Shown in pieces: positions 1 through 7,366 of a DNA stretch of 64,000 nucleotides. How positions within the stretch are numbered: position 1 is the first letter of the stretch; each line of letters opens with the position of its first letter. The notes beneath the pieces were generated by a model. The model did no database searches and was not told the DNA's origin. It saw nothing but the letters and a program-made list of their open reading frames with translations. This DNA comes from Mycobacterium sp. GA-2829 (GTDB lineage Bacteria; Actinomycetota; Actinomycetes; Mycobacteriales; Mycobacteriaceae). Where the stretch lies: NCBI RefSeq assembly GCF_001499965.1, contig NZ_LQIT01000023.1, forward strand, positions 124,001 to 188,000, written 5' to 3'. The translations under genes were made by a program, and so were the position numbers.

Positions 1-335
1 ACCGCAGTGAGCCGGTCGACGTCGACGGGGCGCCCTTCGACGTCGTGCTCAACCTGATCAGCACCAGCGAGGAAGAGACCGCCGCGCTGGCCGGCCTCGT
101 CGCCGACGGCGGCATCCTGGTCGGCACCATGACCGCCGGACCCGACGATCGCGTGCGGACCCACCGCGTGTTCGTCCGCAGCGACGCAACCCAACTCGCC
201 GACCTGGTCCGCCGCGTCGACGCCGGACAACTCGACATCCACGTCGCCGACCGCCGCCCGCTGCGCGACGTCGCCGCCGTGCATGACGACGCCGACGCCG
301 GACGCCTGCCGGGCAAGACCGTGCTCGTGCCCTGA
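1..335 (+). CDS. MDR-family zinc-type alcohol dehydrogenase/quinone reductase, C-terminal part
   Basis: The reading frame is open from base 3 to a TGA at 333-335, so the 5' end lies outside the window. About 110 residues remain. They look like the end of a medium-chain dehydrogenase/reductase: a strand reading FDVVLNLIS, a Gly-rich turn (ADGGILVGTMT) closing the Rossmann domain, and the typical C-terminal LPGKTVLVP. Proteins of this type reduce quinones or enones, or oxidise alcohols, with NAD(P)H. The substrate cannot be told from this fragment. The family call is fairly safe; the exact reaction is open. Confidence 0.7.
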   Translation, partial: RSEPVDVDGAPFDVVLNLISTSEEETAALAGLVADGGILVGTMTAGPDDRVRTHRVFVRSDATQLADLVRRVDAGQLDIHVADRRPLRDVAAVHDDADAGRLPGKTVLVP

Positions 336-344
336 CCGCTGTGG

Positions 345-382
345 CGCGCACCGAATGAGGCATTTGCCCCATTCGGTGCGCG
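345..382. terminator. Perfect 13-bp inverted repeat between the MDR gene and mddA
   Basis: CGCGCACCGAATG at 345-357 is matched by its exact reverse complement at 370-382, with a 12-nt loop. It begins 10 nt after the upstream stop codon and ends 23 nt before the ATG at 406. No U-tract follows, so it may be a terminator of the U-poor type common in mycobacteria or an operator for the downstream gene. Confidence 0.5.
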
Positions 383-405
383 GCCCGGCGGATCACCATC
401 GAGCC

Positions 406-1170
406 ATGACCACTTCCACTGCCCGCACCACCGCACCGGCCGGTTGGCTGGTGTTGGCCTACAGCGCACTGTGCTACCTGGCGTTCCTCGCCACATTCGG
501 ATACGCCATCGCGTTCGTCGCCGGTTTCGGTGTCCCGCGCACGGTCGACCACGGCATCGCCGCGACCACCGGCGTCGCCGTCCTCGTCGATCTGGCCCTG
601 CTGATGGCCTTCGCGGTGCAGCACAGCGTGATGGCTCGTCCGGCCTTCAAGCGATGGTGGACCCGCATCGTGCCCGAATCCATGGAGCGCAGCACTTACG
701 TGCTGGCGGCCAGCCTGCTGCTCGCCCTGCTGTGCTGGCAGTGGCGCACGATCGACGGAACCGTCTGGCACATCGGCCATCCCGCGCTGCGCGGTGTGGT
801 GTGGGGTGTGGCCGCCCTCGGCTGGGTGACGGTGCTGGCCTCGACCTTCATGATCAACCACTTCGAACTGTTCGGCCTGCGGCAGGGCTTCCTCGCCTGG
901 CGCGGAAGACGCGACGCCACAACAGGTTTCAAGACCACGCTGCTGTACCGCGTGGTGCGTCATCCGCTGATGCTCGGATTCCTGATCGCCTTCTGGGCCG
1001 CTCCCACCATGACGGCGGGCCACCTGTTGTTCGCAGCGGTGACGACCGCGTACATCCTGGTGGCCATCCGGTTCGAGGAGCGCGACCTGACCGCCGCGCT
1101 GGGGGAGCAGTACTGCCAGTACCGGCGTACGGTGCCGGCGTTGATCCCACATCCGGCCCGCCATTGCTGA
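406..1170 (+). CDS. mddA: Methanethiol S-methyltransferase-like (MddA/NnrU) membrane protein
   Basis: This 254-residue polytopic membrane protein has about five to six hydrophobic segments. Its C-terminal block (VVRHPLMLGFLIAFWAAP, then a RFEERDL and a GEQYCQYRRTVP stretch) matches the isoprenylcysteine-methyltransferase/NnrU superfamily and in particular MddA, which methylates methanethiol to dimethyl sulfide with S-adenosylmethionine. The ATG at 406 was preferred to an in-frame ATG at 283 because the longer version would overlap the upstream gene and add a non-hydrophobic, Arg/Cys-rich tail. The gene stands alone. The methanethiol substrate is inferred from family resemblance; other small thiols are possible. 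Confidence 0.72.
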   Translation: MTTSTARTTAPAGWLVLAYSALCYLAFLATFGYAIAFVAGFGVPRTVDHGIAATTGVAVLVDLALLMAFAVQHSVMARPAFKRWWTRIVPESMERSTYVLAASLLLALLCWQWRTIDGTVWHIGHPALRGVVWGVAALGWVTVLASTFMINHFELFGLRQGFLAWRGRRDATTGFKTTLLYRVVRHPLMLGFLIAFWAAPTMTAGHLLFAAVTTAYILVAIRFEERDLTAALGEQYCQYRRTVPALIPHPARHC

Positions 1171-1177
1171 CCTTCTT

Positions 1178-1206
1178 TTGGACGGATCCAGACGGTGGTA
1201 TAGGGT
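1178..1206 (+). promoter_or_regulatory. Sigma-A-type promoter of the DAHP synthase leader transcript
   Basis: A TTGGAC -35 at 1178-1183 and a TAGGGT -10 (TANNNT) at 1201-1206 are separated by 17 bp. A start point 7-8 nt downstream would fall at or next to the GTG at 1214, so the leader peptide would be made from a leaderless mRNA, a frequent arrangement in mycobacteria. Confidence 0.55.
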
Positions 1207-1213
1207 GGGCGGC

Positions 1214-1288
1214 GTGAACACCGCGGTGCGCGTCGGCTATTGGCGCTTTATCGAGGCTCCGGGCGGAGCCGATAAAGCGCAGCGCTAA
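1214..1288 (+). CDS. Aromatic amino acid attenuator leader peptide (24 residues)
   Basis: A short frame starts with GTG at 1214 and ends with TAA at 1286. Codons 9-12 read Tyr-Trp-Arg-Phe (TAT TGG CGC TTT, 1238-1249), so all three aromatic amino acids are sampled within four codons. The frame runs straight into a strong hairpin (1243-1280), and an intrinsic terminator lies beyond it, ahead of a DAHP synthase gene. This is the layout of ribosome-mediated attenuators, in which stalling at scarce aminoacyl-tRNA codons relieves termination. I recall a comparable leader (aroR) upstream of a DAHP synthase gene in Corynebacterium glutamicum. A lack of Shine-Dalgarno fits leaderless translation. Confidence 0.8.
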   Translation: MNTAVRVGYWRFIEAPGGADKAQR

Positions 1289-1338
1289 CGCACGCATCCA
1301 CCCGGAGCCCAGGCAGTGACCATCGGTCGCTGCCTTTC
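1243..1338 (+). promoter_or_regulatory. Ribosome-mediated transcription attenuator with intrinsic terminator
   Basis: Hairpin A pairs 1243-1252 with 1271-1280 and 1255-1260 with 1265-1270. It is 16 bp with a 2-nt bulge and a 4-nt loop, and its 5' arm lies on the Phe codon of the leader peptide. The terminator pairs AGGCAGTGACC (1311-1321) with GGTCGCTGCCT (1325-1335): 11 bp including one G-U, a 3-nt loop, then TTTCGT. Alternative pairings exist: 1255-1263 with 1301-1309 (9 bp perfect), 1268-1273 with 1322-1327, and 1279-1284 with 1328-1333. The last two would break the terminator. Which one is the physiological antiterminator is inference. Confidence 0.7.
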
Positions 1339-1394
1339 GTCATTCGAGGGCACCGGACGGCCACGCAGGTGCCCACCACCAGAAAGGCACCTCG

Positions 1395-2447
1395 ATGAAC
1401 CTGGCGCAGATCGCCACCCCGCCCGCCACCTCTGACCGGCGCATTCGCAGCTTCAGTGCGATCCCCAGCCCGCACGAGGTGCTCACCGAGTTCCCGCTGG
1501 GCGCCCGGCGCGCCGAGCGGGTCGCGCGCGACCGCACCGAGATCGCCGACATTCTGGCGGGCCGCGACGACCGGCTGCTGGTCGTGGTGGGCCCCTGCTC
1601 GGTCCACGACCCGGTCGCCGCACTCGACTACGCCAGCCGCCTGGCCAAGGTCGCCGACGACCTCGCCGACCGGCTCAAGATCGTCATGCGGGTGTACTTC
1701 GAGAAGCCGCGCACCACGATCGGGTGGAAGGGTCTGATCAACGACCCCGGCATGGACGGCACCTTCGACGTCGCCCGCGGACTGCGCACCGCCCGCCAGC
1801 TGCTGCTCGACATCATCGACATCGGGCTGCCGGTCGGCTGCGAGTTCCTGGAACCGACCAGCCCGCAGTACATCGCCGACGCCGTCGCCTGGGGCGCGAT
1901 CGGGGCCCGCACCACCGAATCACAGGTGCACCGTCAGCTCGCGTCGGGGCTGTCGATGCCCGTCGGCTTCAAGAACGGCACCGACGGCAACATCCAGGTC
2001 GCCGTCGACGGCGTGAAAGCCGCTGCGGCGCAGCACGTCTTCTTCGGGATGGACGACATGGGCCGCGGTGCGGTGGTGAGCACCGAGGGCAACGAGGACT
2101 GCCACGTCATCCTGCGCGGCGGCACCGACGGACCCAACTACGACGCGGACTCGGTCACCACCGCGGCGGCCAAACTGGTCGCGGCCGGACTGCCGGGCAA
2201 GGTCGTGATCGATTGCAGCCACGCCAATTCCGGTAAGGACCACATCCGCCAGGCGGGTGTCGCCGCGGAGGTGGCGCAGGCCATCCGCGACGGTCTTCCG
2301 GTCAGCGGGGTGATGCTGGAGAGCTTCCTCGTCGGGGGTGCGCAGTCGTCGGAGGCGCGGCCGCTGACCTACGGGCAATCGATCACCGACAAGTGCATGG
2401 ACTGGCCGACCACCGATTCGGTGCTGCGGGAACTGGCCGCACGCTAG
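1395..2447 (+). CDS. 3-deoxy-7-phosphoheptulonate synthase, type I (AroFGH family)
   Basis: This 350-residue enzyme condenses phosphoenolpyruvate with erythrose 4-phosphate in the first step of the shikimate pathway. It has the type I hallmarks: GPCSVHDP at about residue 66 with the metal-binding Cys, the PEP-binding EKPRTTIGWKG block, GFKNGTDG, and DCSHANSGKD near the C-terminus. Mycobacteria usually rely on a type II enzyme (Rv2178c, also named aroG), so this E. coli-like type I isozyme is probably an additional one and I leave the symbol open. The ATG at 1395 follows AAAGG with a 7-nt spacer. Expression is likely controlled by the upstream aromatic-codon attenuator. The stop shares CTAG with the convergent regulator gene. 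Confidence 0.92.
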   Translation: MNLAQIATPPATSDRRIRSFSAIPSPHEVLTEFPLGARRAERVARDRTEIADILAGRDDRLLVVVGPCSVHDPVAALDYASRLAKVADDLADRLKIVMRVYFEKPRTTIGWKGLINDPGMDGTFDVARGLRTARQLLLDIIDIGLPVGCEFLEPTSPQYIADAVAWGAIGARTTESQVHRQLASGLSMPVGFKNGTDGNIQVAVDGVKAAAAQHVFFGMDDMGRGAVVSTEGNEDCHVILRGGTDGPNYDADSVTTAAAKLVAAGLPGKVVIDCSHANSGKDHIRQAGVAAEVAQAIRDGLPVSGVMLESFLVGGAQSSEARPLTYGQSITDKCMDWPTTDSVLRELAAR

Positions 2448-5209
2448 GTCGTCAGGCGCCGCAGCTCGCGGCGGGACGTCACACCGAGTTTGGCGAAGAT
2501 CTTGCTCAGGTGCCATTCCACCGTGCGGGGGCTCAGGAACAGGTGGCCCGCGATCTCGGAGTTCGTGTACCCCTCACCGGCGAGCCGGGCGATGTAGCTC
2601 TCCTGGCTGGTCAACATGACCGCGCGCGGCGTCTCACGGCGGCGCGTCGCCTCACCCGCGGCGCGTAGTTCGCGACGGGTGCGTTCGGCGTAGCCGTCCG
2701 CGCCCATCTCCACGAATTCGGTGTGGGCGGTGCGTAACTGGTCACGCGCCTCGGCCAGCCGGTTCGTGCGACGCAGCCACTCGCCGTACAGCAGGCGGGT
2801 GCGGACGCGGTACACGGTGACCGGGCTGTTCTCGAGATGTTCGATCGCACTGCGGTATTCGGCGTCGGCGCTGTCGTCCCCCGCGGTGAGCGCACGGGCC
2901 CGCGCCGCGTAACCCAACGCCGTCGACGTGCCCGAGACGGTGGTGCGTTCGATCAGCTCGGTGGCCGCCGCCTTCGCCGCGACCGTGTCACCGCAGTGCG
3001 CGGCCGCCTCGACCATCTCGGTGAGCAGATGCCCGTACATCCCGACGTCCTCGAAGCGCAGGGCGGCGGCGGCGGCGCTCATGGCTTCCTCGTATTGCGC
3101 GCACCCGTTGTGCAGCACCGCCGCCGCGTACCGGGCGACCGTGACCTCGCTGCCCTCGCCGCGCGCGGTGGACTCGTCGAGAATGGCCCGCACCAACTCG
3201 CGGCACCGTTGTTCCTCACCCCGGTAGGCCGTCAGGTAGGCGTGGATGGACCGGTGCGGTGGCGTCCCGGTCGCCGCGGAGATCGCCTCGGACTGTTCGA
3301 GCAGGTGGGCCGCCGCGGCGAAATCACCGGACGTGACGCACACCCCGGCGTAGGCGGTCAGCGCCGCGGGCAGCACCGTCAACTCCCCGGCGGCCCGCAG
3401 CAACTCGAGCTGGCGTGCGGTGATCGCGTTGTAGGCGTCCTGATCGAACAGATCGAGCAGCACCCGGTTGGTGATGTCGTGCCACCGCGGGTCGGCGCTC
3501 CCAGACTCCTGCTCGAGAAGGTATTCGCGCACCGCCCCTTGCAGCAGGGGTGCCGCGGCCGCGTACCCCTCGGTCAGCCGGACGACGAGCCCGTCGAGGA
3601 ACAGGTCCGTGGCGGTGGGCGGCACGGCGGCAGGCGGCGCCCGACGGGCAGCCTCGGCCACCGCCGTGGCGGACGTGCTCGGCGCCGAATGCAGTGTGCC
3701 CACGACCATCGAGGCCATCAGCGCCTCCAGGTGCGTCTCGCGGGACAGCCGAGCATCGAGTGGACGCAGCCGCTCGGCCGCCGCCAGTAGCAGGGGAGGT
3801 GCATCCCGCCCGCGGTGAGTGGCCCAGGCAACCTTGGCGCGCAACAGGTGTGCCCGCGCGGTGAGGGTGCGGTCCTCGACCCGCTCGGCCGCGGTGAGCA
3901 GCCGGGCCGCGGCCTCGGCGTCACCGGCGTCGAGTTTGGCATGCGCGGCCGCAAGCGCCCGCTGCGCCCGGCGGACCGGATCCGGGGTCAGCTCGACGGC
4001 GTAGGCCAGGAACGCGGCCGCCGCGGCCGCACCGCCGCGTCGGCGTGCCCGCTCCGCCGACACCACCAAGTCGGTCGCCAGATCCTCGTCGGCGGCCGCG
4101 GCGGCGTGCGCGCGGTGCCACGCGCGGTGCTCGTCGGCCGACGGCCCCGAGATGACCTCCGCCAGCGCGGCATGCGCGGCTCGGCGTTCCGCCAGGGGCG
4201 CGTCGCGGTACACCGCCGAGCGCACCAGCGGGTGACGGAACCGCAGCCGGGATGCGACCGTGATCAGGCCGCTGCGCTCCGCCGCGACGGTGGCGTCCAC
4301 CCCGATGCCGAGGCTGCCCGCCGCCGCCCACAGCCACCCCGGCTCGCCGGTCGGTTCGGCGGCCGCCAGCAGCAACAGGGTCCTGGTCGCGGCAGGCAGC
4401 TCCCGCAGCCGTTCGGCGAACGTCCGCTCGATCCGGGTCGCCAACGGGCGGGCGGTGGCAAGACCGTAGCCGCCCGCCAACTCCGCGGGTGCCAACGCCC
4501 GTTGAAACTCCAGCAGTGCCAACGGGTTTCCGTTCGCCTCGGCGAGGATGTTCTCGCCTACGACCGCGGCGAGGCCGCCGGGCGTCATGGTGGTCAACAT
4601 CGTGCGGGCGTCGGTGTCGGCCAGCGGTGACAGGAGCAGTTCCGGTAACCCGGCGAGCTCCCGTTCAGCGCTCGGCTCCCGGACCGCGAAGAGCATCGCC
4701 ACCGGGTCGGCGGCGAGCCGGCGCGCGACGAACGCGAGCGCCTGCAGCGACGCGCGGTCGACCCACTGCGCATCGTCGATCACGCAGACGGTCGGCTGTT
4801 CGGCGCCGGCCTCACCGAGCAGGGTCAGCACCGCCAGGCTCACCAGGAAACGGTCCGGGGCGTCCCCTTCGCGGAGGCCGAGCGCGCACCGCAGGGCCTG
4901 CTTCTGCGGATCGGGGAGCCGGTCGATTCGGCCGACCAGCGGTGCGCACAGCTGTTGTACGCCCGCATAGGCGAGCTCCATCTCCGATTCCGCCCCGCTG
5001 ATGGAGACGGTGCGCAGCCCGTCGCTGTCGGCCAGGAGTTCGGTCAGCAGCGCCGTCTTGCCGATGCCGGCCTCGCCGCGGAGCACCAGGACGGCGCTCC
5101 GTCCGGCGAGGGCCTGGTCGAGCAGGCCGCGCAGCGTCGCCTGTTCGTGTCGGCGCCCGACCAGGGTGCCGCGCCGGGCTCCCGGGCTCACGGAACCTGA
5201 TCCTGGCAT
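2444..5209 (-). CDS. Large ATP-binding LuxR-family transcriptional regulator (LAL type)
   Basis: This 921-residue protein has an N-terminal AAA/STAND ATPase (Walker A GEAGIGKT at residues 45-52, Walker B-like CVIDDAQW), a long Ala-rich helical repeat region resembling TPRs, and a C-terminal LuxR helix-turn-helix (GYTNSEIAGHLFLSPRTVEWHL). LAL regulators of the MalT/AfsR kind sense a ligand through the ATPase and repeat part and activate nearby promoters. The frame stays open far upstream, but the ATG at 5209 was chosen because GTLVGRRHEQ, the usual start of this class, follows directly. It is divergent from the mdlC-like operon with a 123-nt gap, which suggests control of that operon. The ligand is unknown. 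Confidence 0.85.
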   Translation of the reverse strand: MPGSGSVSPGARRGTLVGRRHEQATLRGLLDQALAGRSAVLVLRGEAGIGKTALLTELLADSDGLRTVSISGAESEMELAYAGVQQLCAPLVGRIDRLPDPQKQALRCALGLREGDAPDRFLVSLAVLTLLGEAGAEQPTVCVIDDAQWVDRASLQALAFVARRLAADPVAMLFAVREPSAERELAGLPELLLSPLADTDARTMLTTMTPGGLAAVVGENILAEANGNPLALLEFQRALAPAELAGGYGLATARPLATRIERTFAERLRELPAATRTLLLLAAAEPTGEPGWLWAAAGSLGIGVDATVAAERSGLITVASRLRFRHPLVRSAVYRDAPLAERRAAHAALAEVISGPSADEHRAWHRAHAAAAADEDLATDLVVSAERARRRGGAAAAAAFLAYAVELTPDPVRRAQRALAAAHAKLDAGDAEAAARLLTAAERVEDRTLTARAHLLRAKVAWATHRGRDAPPLLLAAAERLRPLDARLSRETHLEALMASMVVGTLHSAPSTSATAVAEAARRAPPAAVPPTATDLFLDGLVVRLTEGYAAAAPLLQGAVREYLLEQESGSADPRWHDITNRVLLDLFDQDAYNAITARQLELLRAAGELTVLPAALTAYAGVCVTSGDFAAAAHLLEQSEAISAATGTPPHRSIHAYLTAYRGEEQRCRELVRAILDESTARGEGSEVTVARYAAAVLHNGCAQYEEAMSAAAAALRFEDVGMYGHLLTEMVEAAAHCGDTVAAKAAATELIERTTVSGTSTALGYAARARALTAGDDSADAEYRSAIEHLENSPVTVYRVRTRLLYGEWLRRTNRLAEARDQLRTAHTEFVEMGADGYAERTRRELRAAGEATRRRETPRAVMLTSQESYIARLAGEGYTNSEIAGHLFLSPRTVEWHLSKIFAKLGVTSRRELRRLTT

Positions 5210-5262
5210 GTCCCGCGCGGTTTCGCGGTGCGGAACCGAGACTGTCCCTGACTTCGCTCGGT

Positions 5263-5297
5263 ACCCCCGGTCACCGCAGACCCGGGGGTTCCCCGGG
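5263..5297. repeat. Overlapping GC-rich inverted repeats in the luxR/mdlC divergent promoter region
   Basis: CCCGGGG (5281-5287) and CCCCGGG (5291-5297) form a 7-bp palindrome with a 3-nt centre. The left part can alternatively pair ACCCCCGG (5263-5270) with CCGGGGGT (5282-5289). The site lies 36 nt before the mdlC-like start and about 55 nt before the regulator start, a natural place for an operator. Confidence 0.4.
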
Positions 5298-5332
5298 GGT
5301 GCATTCGGCGCCTGCGGGTGTGGGATCCGATC

Positions 5333-6949
5333 ATGACCGACGAAACCACTGTCCACGATGTGACCTACGAACTGCTCCGAACGCTCGGCCTCACGACCGT
5401 GTTCGGCAACCCGGGCTCGACCGAACAGACCTTCCTGCAGGACTTCCCCGACGATTTCACGTATGTGCTTGCGCTGCAGGAGGCTTCGGTCTTGGCGATC
5501 GCCGATGGCTTCGCACAGGCCACCGGCAAGCCGGCGCTGGTGAACCTCCACACCGCGGCCGGAACCGGCAACGCGCTGGGCAGCCTGGTCGCCGCCTACC
5601 GGGCCAACACCCCGCTCATCATCACCGCCGGGCAGCAGACCCGGGAGATGCTGCTGTGCGATCCGTACCTGGCGAACCGCGACGAGACTTTGCAACCGCA
5701 ACCTTGGGTGAAGTGGGCCTACCAGCCGGTCCGGGCCGAAGACGTTCCCGCGGCGTTCATGCAGGCCTACGCGATCGCGACGCAACCGCCCGCCGGGCCG
5801 GTGTTCCTGTCGATCCCCTTGGACGACTGGAACCAGCCGGCGCGCCGCCCGGCGGTGATCCGGTCCCTGAGTAACCGGGTCCTGCCCGACAGCGACCGGC
5901 TGCATGCGTTCGCCGAGCGGATCAACCGGGCCGAGAACCCGGTGCTGGTGCTCGGCCCGGAAGTCGACCGCGCCGGCGCATGGGACGCCGGGGTCGCGTT
6001 CGCCGAGAAGCTCAAGGCGCCGGTGTACGGAAGCGCGCTGTGGGACCGGTGCTCGTTCCCCGAGACCCACCCGCTCTACGCCGGACCGCTCCCGATGACG
6101 ATCGCCGGGGTCAACGAGGCCCTGCACGGTCACGACCTGGCGGTGGTGATCGGCGCCCAGGTGTTCCGCTACTACCCGTATGTGGCGGGGGAGTATCTGC
6201 CCGAAGGCACCGACCTGCTGCACATCACCTCCGATCCGCACATCTCGGCGGTCGCCCCGGTGGGCGACAGCCTGCTCGGCGACGTCCACGCCGCACTCGA
6301 GCAACTGGCCACACTGGTCGAGGCACCCGCCGAACGCGTCGCCGCGCCGGGATTCCGGCGCGAGACCCGCACGGAGATGCCGAAAGCCACTGCGCCACTG
6401 GTCCCCAGCGATGTGTACACCGTGCTGGGTCTGTTGCGGCCCGACGATGCCGCGGTGGTGATGGAGTCGACGTCGACGATGGCCGAACTGCTGGCTTCGA
6501 TGCCGACCACCCGCAGCGCGAGCTTCTTCGCGACGGGCAGCGGCGGCATCGGCTGGGGGGTGCCCGGCGCGGTCGGCGTCGCGCTCGGCGACCGCGCCCG
6601 CGGCGTCGACCGCAAGATCATCGCCACCATCGGCGACGGGTCGTTCCAGTACTCCATCCAGGCCATCTGGACCGCGGCCCAACACAAACTGCCCATCGTG
6701 TTCGTGGTGATGCGCAACGGCGAGTACGCCATCCTCAAGTCCTTCGCACTGTTGGAGAAGACCCCCAACGTCCCCGGTCTGGACCTCCCCGGCCTTGACA
6801 TCGCCGCGCTGGCAACGGGTTTCGGGTGCCGCACGGTCGAGGTCGGCGGCACCGAAGACCTCGCCCGCGAGTTCACCGCCGCGCTGGACGCCGACGGGCC
6901 CACGGTCATCGTCGTGCCGACCCAGCCGCAACTGCCGTTCCTGGGGTGA
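5333..6949 (+). CDS. mdlC: ThDP-dependent decarboxylase, benzoylformate-decarboxylase-like
   Basis: This 538-residue three-domain thiamine diphosphate enzyme is closest in pattern to benzoylformate decarboxylase, which turns phenylglyoxylate into benzaldehyde in mandelate catabolism. Visible landmarks are FGNPGSTEQTFL with the active-site Ser29, NLHTAAGTGN with His73, and the cofactor motif starting GDGSFQYSIQAIW and closing at an Asn about 30 residues on. The catalytic His281 of the Pseudomonas enzyme is replaced here by Tyr281 (VFRYYPY). The ATG at 5333 has a GGGAT element 8-12 nt upstream; a GTG at 5318 is less likely. It is the first gene of an operon with a tautomerase (2-nt gap) and a flavoprotein oxidase. 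The substrate is inferred. Confidence 0.78.
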   Translation: MTDETTVHDVTYELLRTLGLTTVFGNPGSTEQTFLQDFPDDFTYVLALQEASVLAIADGFAQATGKPALVNLHTAAGTGNALGSLVAAYRANTPLIITAGQQTREMLLCDPYLANRDETLQPQPWVKWAYQPVRAEDVPAAFMQAYAIATQPPAGPVFLSIPLDDWNQPARRPAVIRSLSNRVLPDSDRLHAFAERINRAENPVLVLGPEVDRAGAWDAGVAFAEKLKAPVYGSALWDRCSFPETHPLYAGPLPMTIAGVNEALHGHDLAVVIGAQVFRYYPYVAGEYLPEGTDLLHITSDPHISAVAPVGDSLLGDVHAALEQLATLVEAPAERVAAPGFRRETRTEMPKATAPLVPSDVYTVLGLLRPDDAAVVMESTSTMAELLASMPTTRSASFFATGSGGIGWGVPGAVGVALGDRARGVDRKIIATIGDGSFQYSIQAIWTAAQHKLPIVFVVMRNGEYAILKSFALLEKTPNVPGLDLPGLDIAALATGFGCRTVEVGGTEDLAREFTAALDADGPTVIVVPTQPQLPFLG

Positions 6950-6951
6950 GC

Positions 6952-7362
6952 ATGCCGGTCTACACCTGCACCACCACCGCGTCCACCCTGGGCTCCGACA
7001 CCAAGGCCAACCTGGCCGGCGAGATCACCCGGATCCACTCGATGATCAACCACGTCCCCGGCACCTACATCAACGTCGTCTTCCACGAACTGGAGGCCGA
7101 CCAGGTGTACACCAACGGCGTTCCCGCGCAACCGCTTCTGATCAACGGCTGGGTGCGCACCGGGCACCCGGAGGCGCAGAGCAGCCAGTTGGTGGCCGAG
7201 ATCGCCGCCGCGGCGGCCCGGGTCACCGGAATCCCGCCCGGCCGGATCCTGGTCGTCCTCGAGAACAGTCCGGCGCACCTCGCGATCGAGGGCGGACGGG
7301 TGCTGCCCGCGCCCGGCGAGGAAGAAGCGTGGCTACGACAACTGTCCAACTCAACGGAGTGA
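6952..7362 (+). CDS. Tautomerase-superfamily protein, cis-CaaD-like
   Basis: This 136-residue protein begins Met-Pro-Val-Tyr, so removal of Met exposes the catalytic Pro1 of the tautomerase superfamily. It keeps an internal Arg in the INGWVRTGHP segment, a Glu in the LENSPAHL segment and the C-terminal GGRVLPAPGEEEAW block seen in cis-3-chloroacrylic acid dehalogenase relatives. Such enzymes use Pro1 as a general base for tautomerisation or hydration-dehalogenation of unsaturated acids. It starts 2 nt after the decarboxylase stop and ends 4 nt before the flavoprotein gene, so it belongs to the same operon. The true substrate is unknown. Confidence 0.75.
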   Translation: MPVYTCTTTASTLGSDTKANLAGEITRIHSMINHVPGTYINVVFHELEADQVYTNGVPAQPLLINGWVRTGHPEAQSSQLVAEIAAAAARVTGIPPGRILVVLENSPAHLAIEGGRVLPAPGEEEAWLRQLSNSTE

Positions 7363-7366
7363 TCAC

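Noticed and set aside
5210..6931. Open extension of the LuxR regulator frame far upstream, giving a protein of about 1495 residues
   Set aside because: The extension lies antisense to the decarboxylase gene, is low-complexity and has no domain. The LAL family normally starts at the position chosen (5209).
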